Assembly: GCA_900541125.1 (NCBI GenBank)
Contig: UQIK01000036.1
Coordinates: forward strand, 1 to 12,016
Source of the DNA: an uncultured Collinsella sp.
Lineage (GTDB): Bacteria > Actinomycetota > Coriobacteriia > Coriobacteriales > Coriobacteriaceae
Reading direction: 5' to 3'
Length of the DNA stretch: 12,016 nt
This document shows positions 1 to 5,587 of the stretch, piece by piece. The position numbers and the translations under genes are program-made. Under the pieces are notes generated by a model that worked only from the letters and a program-made list of their open reading frames with translations, did no database searches and was not told the origin of the DNA. How positions within the stretch are numbered: the stretch's first letter is position 1; the number at the start of each line of letters is the position of its first letter.

Positions 1-59
1 TTGCGCAATGCAAGCGTTCATTGCTGGCTATTGCGAAATATCATTGATAAAATCACGAG

Positions 60-839
60 GTGTTCGAGTCCACGTTCGACCCCGGCTACTGCGACGCGGA
101 CATCCCCTCCGCTCCCGGCGTCGAGCGCCTGAACGTGCTGATATTCGGCCTCAAGAACTCGACGCTCATCCCGTACGTGCTCTACGTTCGCAAGAACGCG
201 GAGTCTTCGGGCGAGGAATCCGAGGTCTTCGCCCTGCTTGAGAGCTACATCGTCCGCCGAACGCTGGTTCAGGCGACCACGAAGAACTACAACAGGCTGT
301 TCACCTCGCTGATCCTGAACGAGGTGAAGGACGCGGAGACGCTGAGGAAGGCTCTTGAAGCCAACGAAGAGGCGACGACGTACATGCCCGGCGATGACGA
401 GGTTCGAAGGGCGTTCGAGGAATCGTGTCTGTACAACCTTCAGTCCAAGGGCGTTCTCTATCTGCTGGAAAGCGCCATTCGCCCAGACATGAGCAGCACG
501 GCCCTGCTCGGGTTCAACCAGTACACCCTCGAACACATGATGCCCAAGAAGTGGCGCAACAAATGGGGAGCCCTCGACGATGAGGCTGCCACGCGAAGGG
601 ACAGGAAGCTCCTCACGCTCGGCAACCTCGCCATCATCACGCATTCCCTTAACGCCTCCATCCGCGATGCCGATTGGCCCACCAAGAAGCAGGGAAAGGG
701 ATACAAGGACGGTCTTGCCCTCTGCGCCGCCGGCCTTGCGACCATGGCCGGCGCCCTGGAGAAGGAGTCTTGGGACGAGGGCGATATCGCCGATCGCGCC
801 GAATGGCTTGCGGACAAGGCGTTGGAGGTCTGGCGTTAA
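60..839 (+). pseudogene. C-terminal DUF1524 (GmrD-like nuclease) fragment of a DUF262/DUF1524 restriction protein
   Basis: The 259-residue open frame matches the C-terminal half of GmrSD/DUF262-DUF1524 proteins, modification-dependent (type IV-like) anti-phage nucleases. Seen directly: the His-Me-type signature YTLEHMMPKKW (His about residue 159), then LGNLAIITHSLN (about 187-198) with the conserved Asn, then the DUF1524-like tail RAEWLADKALEVW. Family members are usually about 550-700 residues and begin with a DUF262 NTPase domain carrying a DGQQR-type motif; none of that is present. The only available start is a GTG at 60 without a Shine-Dalgarno sequence, and two adjacent in-frame stops lie just upstream (45-50). 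I infer a 5'-truncated remnant, or a gene cut by recombination or misassembly. It ends 3 bp before the convergent stop of the MobC-like gene. A fragment cannot be expected to restrict DNA without the sensor domain. Confident of the family, less of the reason for truncation. Confidence 0.72.
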
Positions 840-842
840 ACC

Positions 843-1268
843 TTACATGCGCCCCATCTCGAAGATGCTTGCGGTGTCGGAGCCCGCATCCATGACGGAT
901 GTTGTCGGCTCTTCCAAATGCGAGGTTTGCGGTGGCGCTTCCGTCACTGGTGCCTCAACCCCCTCGCCGAGCGCCAGGAAGAACCTCATCACGAGCTCGA
1001 TCCTCTGCTGCAGGGACTCGCTCAGCTCGCCGTAGGAGGCCGCCAGCCGGACCTCCTTGGCCAACTCCGTCATCGTGTCCTTCAGCGCCTTCTGAACGCT
1101 CACAGAGGGCTTCACCTCGACCTTGGTATCGGTCAGCTTGGCGATGATGTAGTCCTGCCTGCTCATGCCGCTCCAAGCTGCCATCTCGCATATGAGCTTG
1201 TGCTCCTCGGGCGTACAGCGGAACGCCATCGTCTTGCTGCGCTTGCGGGCGCTGTTCTCGCACGGCAT
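843..1268 (-). CDS. MobC-like ribbon-helix-helix mobilization/accessory protein
   Basis: A 141-residue protein. The N-terminus is basic (RKRSKTMAFRCTPEEH) and followed by a helix-turn-helix-like pattern ending MSRQDYIIAKL (about residues 12-47). This is the layout of plasmid mobilization MobC-type ribbon-helix-helix proteins, which bind DNA near a transfer origin and assist a relaxase. A helical middle (about 60-105) and a Pro/Glu/Thr-rich, probably disordered tail follow. It is the last gene of the leftward excisionase-integrase cassette; its ATG lies 5 bp beyond the integrase stop, so co-transcription is very likely. No relaxase is visible in the window, so its partner is either outside it or supplied in trans. 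The alternative is a DNA-binding accessory factor for the integrase. Family assignment is by pattern only. Confidence 0.6.
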   Translation of the reverse strand: MPCENSARKRSKTMAFRCTPEEHKLICEMAAWSGMSRQDYIIAKLTDTKVEVKPSVSVQKALKDTMTELAKEVRLAASYGELSESLQQRIELVMRFFLALGEGVEAPVTEAPPQTSHLEEPTTSVMDAGSDTASIFEMGRM

Positions 1269-1273
1269 CCTTC

Positions 1274-2344
1274 TTACCCCCTCGCCCCGTCGAGCGCGGC
1301 GGCCATCTCGTCCTGCTTCGTGGGGAACAGGTGCGCGTAGCGGTAGGTGATGTCAACCGCCTCGTGGCCCATGCGCTCGGCGATGGCAAGCGCGGAGAAC
1401 CCCATCTCGATCAGCAGGCTCACATGGCTGTGGCGTATGTCGTGTATGCGGATGCGCTTCACGCCAGACGCCTTGCACCCGCGCTCCATCTCATGGGCCA
1501 GGAAGTGCTTGGTCACGGCGAACAGGCGCTCGTCGGGGGCGACGTCGTCGCGCATCTCGATGAAGTCCGCCATCTCGTCGCGCAGGAAGGCGGGCATGAC
1601 GATCGTGCGCACCGACTTGGGCGTCTTGGGGTCGGTCACGGTGTCCATGCCGTGGAGGCTCTGGTACGACTTGTTGATGCGCAGCCGCGAGCTCTCCAGC
1701 ATGAAGTCGGACGGCGTGAGCGCCAGGAGCTCGCCGCAGCGGATGCCCGTCCAGTAGAGCAGCTCGAAGGCGTGGAACGAGAGAGGCTTGTCCATGATGG
1801 CCTCGCTGAACCTCAGGTACTCGTCCTTGGTCCAGAACTGCATCTCGCCGCCCTTCTTCGACCCTATCTTGTCGACCCTGCGCACCGGGTTGTCGGTGAG
1901 GCCGTAGTAGCGCTCGGCGTGGTTGAAGATGGCGTTGAGCTGGTTGTTCACCGTGCGCAGGTACGTCGGCGCCCAGGGCTTCCCGTCGGCGTCCCGGTGC
2001 TCGGTGAGCTCGTTTTGCCACCTGATGACGTCGATCGGCCTCACGTCGCACATGCGCATGTCCCCGAAGAACGGCACGAGCTTGTCGTTGATGATGTACT
2101 CCTTGGTGATCCACGTGTGCTCGCGTATGCGCGGCTTCACCTCGGAGGCGTACACCTCGACGAACTCGGAGAACGTCATGTCCATGGCCCCGCCGTTAAG
2201 GCTCTTGAACTGGCTCTCCCACACTGCGGCCTCCACCTCGGAGGAGAAGCCGCGCTTCGTCTTGTGGCGCTTCGAGCCGCGGGCGTCGCGGTAGTAGCAC
2301 TGCACGTAGAACGTGCCGTTGTTGTCATCCTTGTACACGGGCAT
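1274..2344 (-). CDS. int: Tyrosine recombinase/integrase of an integrative element
   Basis: A 356-residue site-specific recombinase of the phage/ICE integrase family. Residues about 1-50 form an AP2-like arm-DNA-binding domain (short strands, basic RHKTKRGF). Residues about 55-165 are the SAM-like core-binding domain (TFSEFVEVY to NAIFNHAERYYGLTDNPV). The catalytic domain runs from about 170. The full active-site set is visible: Arg202 (TGIRCGELLAL), Lys243 (TPKS), His301 and Arg304 (HDIRHSH), His327 (ERMGHE) and the nucleophile Tyr336 (YRYAHLFP). Length is normal and nothing is broken, so the enzyme should be active. The ATG lies 1 bp after the excisionase stop (TGA-C-ATG), implying translational coupling. 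Expression probably depends on the repressed promoter upstream of the excisionase gene. It would excise and integrate the element that carries the left part of this window. Confidence 0.95.
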   Translation of the reverse strand: MPVYKDDNNGTFYVQCYYRDARGSKRHKTKRGFSSEVEAAVWESQFKSLNGGAMDMTFSEFVEVYASEVKPRIREHTWITKEYIINDKLVPFFGDMRMCDVRPIDVIRWQNELTEHRDADGKPWAPTYLRTVNNQLNAIFNHAERYYGLTDNPVRRVDKIGSKKGGEMQFWTKDEYLRFSEAIMDKPLSFHAFELLYWTGIRCGELLALTPSDFMLESSRLRINKSYQSLHGMDTVTDPKTPKSVRTIVMPAFLRDEMADFIEMRDDVAPDERLFAVTKHFLAHEMERGCKASGVKRIRIHDIRHSHVSLLIEMGFSALAIAERMGHEAVDITYRYAHLFPTKQDEMAAALDGARG

Positions 2345-2345
2345 G

Positions 2346-2549
2346 TCAGTCCACCTCCGGGAAGTACAGTGCGTCGAAGACGTCGCTTCGGACGCGCCCG
2401 CGGATAACCACGCGCCCGCGCGCCTCCTGCTCGGCGTTTATCCTCCTGATCACCTCGTAGGCGCTGCCTTTCTTGATCCTCAGCAGCTCCGCGACCTCGT
2501 CGGCGTCTAGCATGTGAGGCCTCGGCGTCTTCGCCACCTTCTCGTCCAT
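2346..2549 (-). CDS. xis: Excisionase-like winged-helix (HTH_17/MerR-type) DNA-binding protein
   Basis: A 67-residue protein with the compact HTH_17 pattern: a helix-turn-helix in LDADEVAELLRIKKGSAYEVIRRIN (about residues 15-40), then a wing (RGRVVIRGRVRSDVF) and a short tail. Such proteins next to integrases act as recombination directionality factors that bend attachment DNA and favour excision. The ATG at 2549 is preferred over an in-frame TTG at 2564 because a GGAGGA ribosome site sits just upstream of it and the upstream residues (MIGGA) lie within that site. It is first in the leftward cassette, and the integrase starts 1 bp after its stop. The promoter directly upstream carries repressor-type repeats. 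A transcriptional regulator role is also possible; the position beside the integrase favours excisionase. Confidence 0.8.
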   Translation of the reverse strand: MDEKVAKTPRPHMLDADEVAELLRIKKGSAYEVIRRINAEQEARGRVVIRGRVRSDVFDALYFPEVD

Positions 2550-2595
2550 GGCTCCTCCAATCAACAGCGTACGTATATGTACGGTTTACAGATTG

Positions 2596-2624
2596 AGAGT
2601 AAACGTACGCATCCGTACTGTCAA
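2596..2624 (-). promoter_or_regulatory. Leftward promoter of the xis-int-mobC-like cassette
   Basis: On the minus strand a perfect TTGACA -35 box (2619-2624) is followed by a 17-bp spacer and TACTCT (2596-2601, 4 of 6 matches to the -10 consensus). Transcription would begin near 2589, about 40 bp ahead of the excisionase ATG. The whole spacer is occupied by a direct pair of CGTAC half-sites (2604-2608 and 2614-2618), so a bound repressor would exclude RNA polymerase. Confidence 0.72.
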
Positions 2625-2629
2625 TAGAA

Positions 2630-2658
2630 TTGCGTACATTTGCGTACGCTGATAAGAT
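2630..2658 (+). promoter_or_regulatory. Rightward promoter of the repressor gene
   Basis: TTGCGT (2630-2635) and TAAGAT (2653-2658) are separated by 17 bp, giving a moderate sigma-70-type promoter with its start near 2665, about 25 bp before the repressor ATG. The third pair of GTAC half-sites overlaps its -35 box and spacer, suggesting autoregulation. The -35 match is weak, so the exact hexamers are uncertain. Confidence 0.55.
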
Positions 2659-2689
2659 GTGCGGGTACGTAATTCCAGGAGGAGGGCGC

Positions 2690-3103
2690 ATGTCCGTAGG
2701 CGAGAACATAAGGCGGTACCGCAAGTTGCGCGGCATGACGCAGGCGCAGCTCGCCGAGGCGGTCGGTCTGACCGAGGGGGCCGTGCGCCATTACGAGAGC
2801 GGCATCCGCGCCGTCAAGCCCGAGCTGCTCGAGTCCATCTCCGCCGCGCTCGGCGTTTCCGTCAACGCCCTCAAGGATTACGGCGTCGAGACCGCGGGCG
2901 ACCTCATGTCGCTGCTCGTGCGGCTCGAGGACTCCTTCGGCATCGTTCCCGCAGCCGACGGCTCGGGCCTCTCCCTGAACCCCAAGGCGCCGCACGCTCC
3001 CAAAGCCGCGATGGCGATCGAGCTGTGGGCCGAGAAGCGCGCGCAGCTCGAGAACGGCGAGATCGACGCCGACGAATACGAGGGCTGGAAAGCCTCGCTG
3101 TAG
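2690..3103 (+). CDS. Xre-family (HTH_3) repressor of the integrative element
   Basis: A 137-residue protein. Residues about 5-60 are a classic lambda-Cro/Xre helix-turn-helix: IRRYRKLRGMTQAQLAEAVGLTEGAVRHYESG, then ALGVSVNALKDYGV. The remainder (about 65-137) is a small helical domain ending ELWAEKRAQLENGEIDADEYEGWK, with no S24 peptidase Ser/Lys motif. Derepression by LexA-style self-cleavage is therefore not expected. The ATG at 2690 is chosen because an AGGAGGAGGG ribosome site (2677-2686) lies at proper distance; an upstream in-frame TTG falls inside the promoter. The gene is divergent from the xis-int cassette across a shared repeat-bearing control region. The likely role is to hold the integration/excision genes silent and limit its own synthesis. 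No gene follows it before guaA. Confidence 0.85.
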   Translation: MSVGENIRRYRKLRGMTQAQLAEAVGLTEGAVRHYESGIRAVKPELLESISAALGVSVNALKDYGVETAGDLMSLLVRLEDSFGIVPAADGSGLSLNPKAPHAPKAAMAIELWAEKRAQLENGEIDADEYEGWKASL

Positions 3104-3190
3104 CGGCTCCCCGCATTTCGCAACCAGCGCAACCGAATCAGGACGCCAGGCTAGGCGGTGAGCTCCGCCCGCTCCTGCGTCTGCTGAGTT

Positions 3191-3627
3191 TTTACTCCCC
3201 ATTGCATGTCAAGGCATTTTCGGCGCTCCTGGGGAGTAAATGACGCGGTGGCTTATATGACGGCACGCGACAGCACGCCGCGGCATTTCCCCTGATTACT
3301 CCCGTTTTCCTTGAGACGGTGAGATTCTTTACTCCCCATTAACGACCTGGGGAAACGCCGTGCGGAGACCGCCGAAAAGCCTATTGAGTTCGATTTGAGT
3401 TTCACGGGCCCCGAAACGGCCTCGTTTCGTCCTCGGGGACAAAAACCGCGCGTCTACTCATTTGGGATGAATCCTTACTCCCATTCCTCCGAATACCGCC
3501 CAGTGCTTTGCCGTCTTGAAATACGGGGAGTAAATGGCGAAATCGCAGGTGAAAGGGAGTAAATAGGCAAAGAAAAAGCCTCCGTTCCAACATGGGAGCG
3601 GAGGCTAGATTATCGTATTTACTCACC
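3191..3627. repeat. Cluster of dispersed TTTACTCCCCATT-type repeats in both orientations
   Basis: The gene-free stretch from 3104 to the guaA terminator carries short related motifs. Forward copies: TTTACTCCCCATT at 3191 and 3328, ATTACTCCC at 3295, TTACTCCCATT at 3475, ATTTACTCACC at 3617, and a degenerate TCTACTCATTT at 3452. Reverse copies: GGGGAGTAAA at 3231, GGGGAGTAAAT at 3525 and GGGAGTAAAT at 3555. Copies 3191 and 3231 form a perfect 10-bp inverted repeat; 3557-3564 and 3617-3624 form an 8-bp inverted repeat around the guaA terminator. Spacing is irregular, so this is not a CRISPR array. The last codons of guaA (CTACTCCCACT at 3721) match the core. The stretch also has a 7-bp stem CGAAACG/CGTTTCG at 3412-3429. 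No credible coding frame was found. Role unknown: integrase arm sites, attachment scars, iterons or regulator sites are all possible. Confidence 0.75.
3566..3606 (-). terminator. Rho-independent terminator of guaA
   Basis: Stem arms GCCTCCGTTCC (3578-3588) and GGAGCGGAGGC (3595-3605) pair over 11 bp with one G-U, extended by an A-T pair at 3577/3606, around a 6-nt loop. Read leftward the stem is followed by TTTTTCTTTG, a good U-tract. It lies about 115 bp past the guaA stop and faces the guaA transcript. It also separates guaA transcription from the repeat region and the integrative element. Confidence 0.85.
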
Positions 3628-3720
3628 GCCGTCGCCGGTGGCTTTGCCATGACTGTCGTACGAAACGAAACTCAGCGGCACAGCGCGGCACTCAAAAATG
3701 CAGGTCAGAACCCTATCGGC

Positions 3721-5319
3721 CTACTCCCACTCGATCGTCGCGGGCGGCTTGGACGTAATGTCATAGCACACGCGGTTGGCACCCGGGACCTCGGCAACGA
3801 TGCGGCCGGAGATGCGGGCCAGCACGTCGTAGGGCAGCTTGGCCCAGTCGGCGGTCATGGCATCGCTGGACTCGACGGCACGCAGGATGATCGGGCGCTG
3901 ATAGGTGCGCTCGTCGCCCATAACGCCGACGGACTTGATGTCGGGCAGGACCGCAAAGTACTGCCAGCAGCTGTGCTCGGAGTTGCGCTCGCCGGTCTGC
4001 TCAAACAGGCGCTGGTTGTAGGCGTCGAGCTCCTCGCGCACGATAGCGTCGGCGTTCTTGAGGATCTCGAGCTTCTCCTTGTCGACTGCACCGATGATGC
4101 GGATGGCCAGACCCGGGCCCGGGAAGGGCTGACGGAACACGATGTGACCCGGCAGGCCAAGCGCCAGACCAAGCGCGCGGACTTCGTCCTTAAAGAAGTG
4201 GTCGAGCGGCTCGATGAGGTCGAAGTGCACGCCCTCGGGGAACGGGATCAGGTTGTGGTGGCTCTTGATGGTGGCCGTCTTGCCACCCGTCTTGCGAGCG
4301 CCGGACTCGATGATGTCGGGGTAGATGGTGCCCTGAGCCAGGTACTTGACCGGCTTACCATCGGTCTCGAGCTGCTGCGCCACGGCGAAGAACTCTTTCC
4401 AGAACTGCGTACCGATGATGCGGCGCTTCTCCTCGGGCTCGGTCACGCCGGCCAGAAGCTCGGCATAACGGTCCTCGGCGTGGACGTGGATAAAGTCGAC
4501 GTCAAACTGCTTGGTGAAGACCTCCTCCACCTGCTCGGGCTCGCCTTTGCGCAGCAGACCGTGGTTGATGAACACGCAGGTCATCTGCTTGCCTACGGCG
4601 CGGGCGCCCAGCGCAGCCACGACGGAGGAGTCGACGCCGCCGGACAGGGCCAGAATCACGCGGTCGTTGCCGACCTTCTCGCGGAACTCGGCCGTCATGG
4701 TCTCGACCAGGTTGTCCATGCTCCAGTTGGGCTCCAGGCCGCAGATCTCAAACAGGAAATTGCTCAACAGCTGCTGACCGTACTCGGAGTGCTTGACCTC
4801 GGGGTGGAACTGCGTGGTGAAGATCTTGCGCTCGGGGCACTCCATGGCGGCAACCGGGCACACGTCGGTGCTGGCGGTAACGGTAAAGCCCTCGGGCACC
4901 TCGGACACGGCGTCGCGGTGGCTCATCCACACGGTTTGCTCCATGGGCGTGGAGTTAAAGAGCTTGGCGCCGGCAGTACGCGTAATAGTGGCACGGCCGT
5001 ACTCGCCCACCTCGGAGTGACCGACCTTGCCGCCGAGCGTCACGGCCGTGATCTGATGGCCGTAGCAGAAGCCCAGGACGGGAAGGCCCAGGTCAAAGAT
5101 GGCGGGGTCGATGGACGGAGCGTCCTCGGCGTACACGGAAGCCGGACCGCCGGAAAGGATGAGCGCAGAGGCGTTCATCTCGCGAATCTCATCGGCCGAG
5201 ATGTCGCAGGGGACAATCTCGGAATACACGTTGAGGTCGCGGACGCGACGGGCAATGAGCTGACCGTACTGCGCACCAAAGTCGAGTACGAGGACCTTTG
5301 CGGAAGCCTTTTGATCCAT
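3721..5319 (-). CDS. guaA: GMP synthase (glutamine-hydrolysing)
   Basis: A 532-residue cytosolic enzyme that converts XMP to GMP using ATP and glutamine, the last step of guanine nucleotide synthesis. The N-terminal class I glutamine amidotransferase (about 8-190) has LDFGAQYGQ, the nucleophile Cys85 in VLGFCYGHQ, and His172/Glu174 in QFHPEV. The ATP-pyrophosphatase domain carries the PP-loop SGGVDSS (226-232). The C-terminal dimerisation domain has TIYPDIIESG, KSHHNL, PFPGPGLAIRIIG and the characteristic end KPPATIEWE. Length is typical. The ATG at 5319 is chosen because it directly precedes the conserved N-terminus and follows a GAGGGGG ribosome site; earlier in-frame starts would add 42 unconserved residues. 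It is monocistronic and divergent from the asparaginase gene, with its own terminator. Its 3' end resembles the nearby TACTCCC repeats, and the guaA 3' end is a known island insertion hotspot. Confidence 0.98.
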   Translation of the reverse strand: MDQKASAKVLVLDFGAQYGQLIARRVRDLNVYSEIVPCDISADEIREMNASALILSGGPASVYAEDAPSIDPAIFDLGLPVLGFCYGHQITAVTLGGKVGHSEVGEYGRATITRTAGAKLFNSTPMEQTVWMSHRDAVSEVPEGFTVTASTDVCPVAAMECPERKIFTTQFHPEVKHSEYGQQLLSNFLFEICGLEPNWSMDNLVETMTAEFREKVGNDRVILALSGGVDSSVVAALGARAVGKQMTCVFINHGLLRKGEPEQVEEVFTKQFDVDFIHVHAEDRYAELLAGVTEPEEKRRIIGTQFWKEFFAVAQQLETDGKPVKYLAQGTIYPDIIESGARKTGGKTATIKSHHNLIPFPEGVHFDLIEPLDHFFKDEVRALGLALGLPGHIVFRQPFPGPGLAIRIIGAVDKEKLEILKNADAIVREELDAYNQRLFEQTGERNSEHSCWQYFAVLPDIKSVGVMGDERTYQRPIILRAVESSDAMTADWAKLPYDVLARISGRIVAEVPGANRVCYDITSKPPATIEWE

Positions 5320-5587
5320 GGTTTCCCCCTCTTGTTGGCGGGGAGCCGGTGCCCACCCGCGTGAATGAACGAAAATAACCTCCATAGTGTACACGTTATA
5401 TGGGGTTTCTCGTCCCTCGCAGCCATCAGCGCACGGCAAACGCACGACCCGGGCCCCTATTTGCCAGCAATTGAAGTGTTACCAAACGTTACAGATGATG
5501 TAATACGTTTGAACATTGGACGCCCTGTGCCACAATACTGCCGAACGACTCCGCCTCTGCGGCGGCAAATACGATAGGAATACCAGC
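5320..5587. promoter_or_regulatory. Divergent guaA / asparaginase intergenic control region
   Basis: This 268-bp gap must hold both promoters. For guaA (leftward) an AT-rich block reads TATAAC on the minus strand (5395-5400) as a possible -10, but no good -35 is seen. Its leader can form a GCGGG/CCCGC stem (5338-5342 with 5356-5360) above the ribosome site. No purine-riboswitch core was recognised. For the asparaginase gene, TTGAAC (5509-5514) and CACAAT (5531-5536) at 16 bp are the best candidates. An interrupted palindrome, TTACA-5 nt-TGTAA at 5489-5503 with outer AACG/CGTT, lies just upstream of that -35 and may be an operator. Confidence 0.45.

Larger units (their letters stand above)
2568..2669. 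promoter_or_regulatory. Operator array: three GTAC half-site pairs at 10-bp spacing plus one single site
   Basis: GTAC-centred half-sites begin at 2569, 2579, 2605, 2615, 2634, 2644 and 2665. They fall into three pairs, each with an exact 10-bp repeat period (one helical turn), and one single copy. Pair one lies just downstream of the leftward start, pair two fills the spacer of the leftward promoter, and pair three overlaps the -35 box and spacer of the rightward promoter. The layout fits cooperative control of both divergent promoters by the adjacent Xre-type repressor. Binding by that protein is inferred. Confidence 0.75.

Noticed and set aside
1..60. Direct repeat of the left end with the guaA-proximal region as att sites
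   Set aside because: Only a 7-mer (GCGAAAT) is shared with the region near 3537, which is expected by chance; no copy of the guaA tail is present at the left end.
18..644. 208-codon open frame antisense to the DUF1524 fragment
   Set aside because: The opposite strand carries clear DUF1524 motifs; this frame has none and is Arg/Val/Leu-biased like other shadows.
3153..3192. GGCGG/CCGCC hairpin followed by a T-run as terminator of the repressor gene
   Set aside because: The stem is only 5 bp and the T-run is about 20 nt away, too far for an intrinsic terminator.
3191..3627. Possible CRISPR array
   Set aside because: The repeats are only 9-13 bp, occur in both orientations and have spacing from about 30 to over 100 bp; no cas genes.
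3402..3650. 82-codon leftward open frame in the repeat region
   Set aside because: It runs through the guaA terminator hairpin and several motif copies, has no ribosome site and resembles nothing.
3592..5364. 590-codon open frame antisense to guaA
   Set aside because: It mirrors guaA in the opposite strand, is low in complexity (Leu/Val/Gly/His/Asp-rich) and has no domain. GC-rich third positions in guaA explain the lack of stops.
5320..5400. Purine riboswitch in the guaA leader
   Set aside because: ATATAA and TATGG strings occur, but the three-way junction stems and conserved loops are not present.
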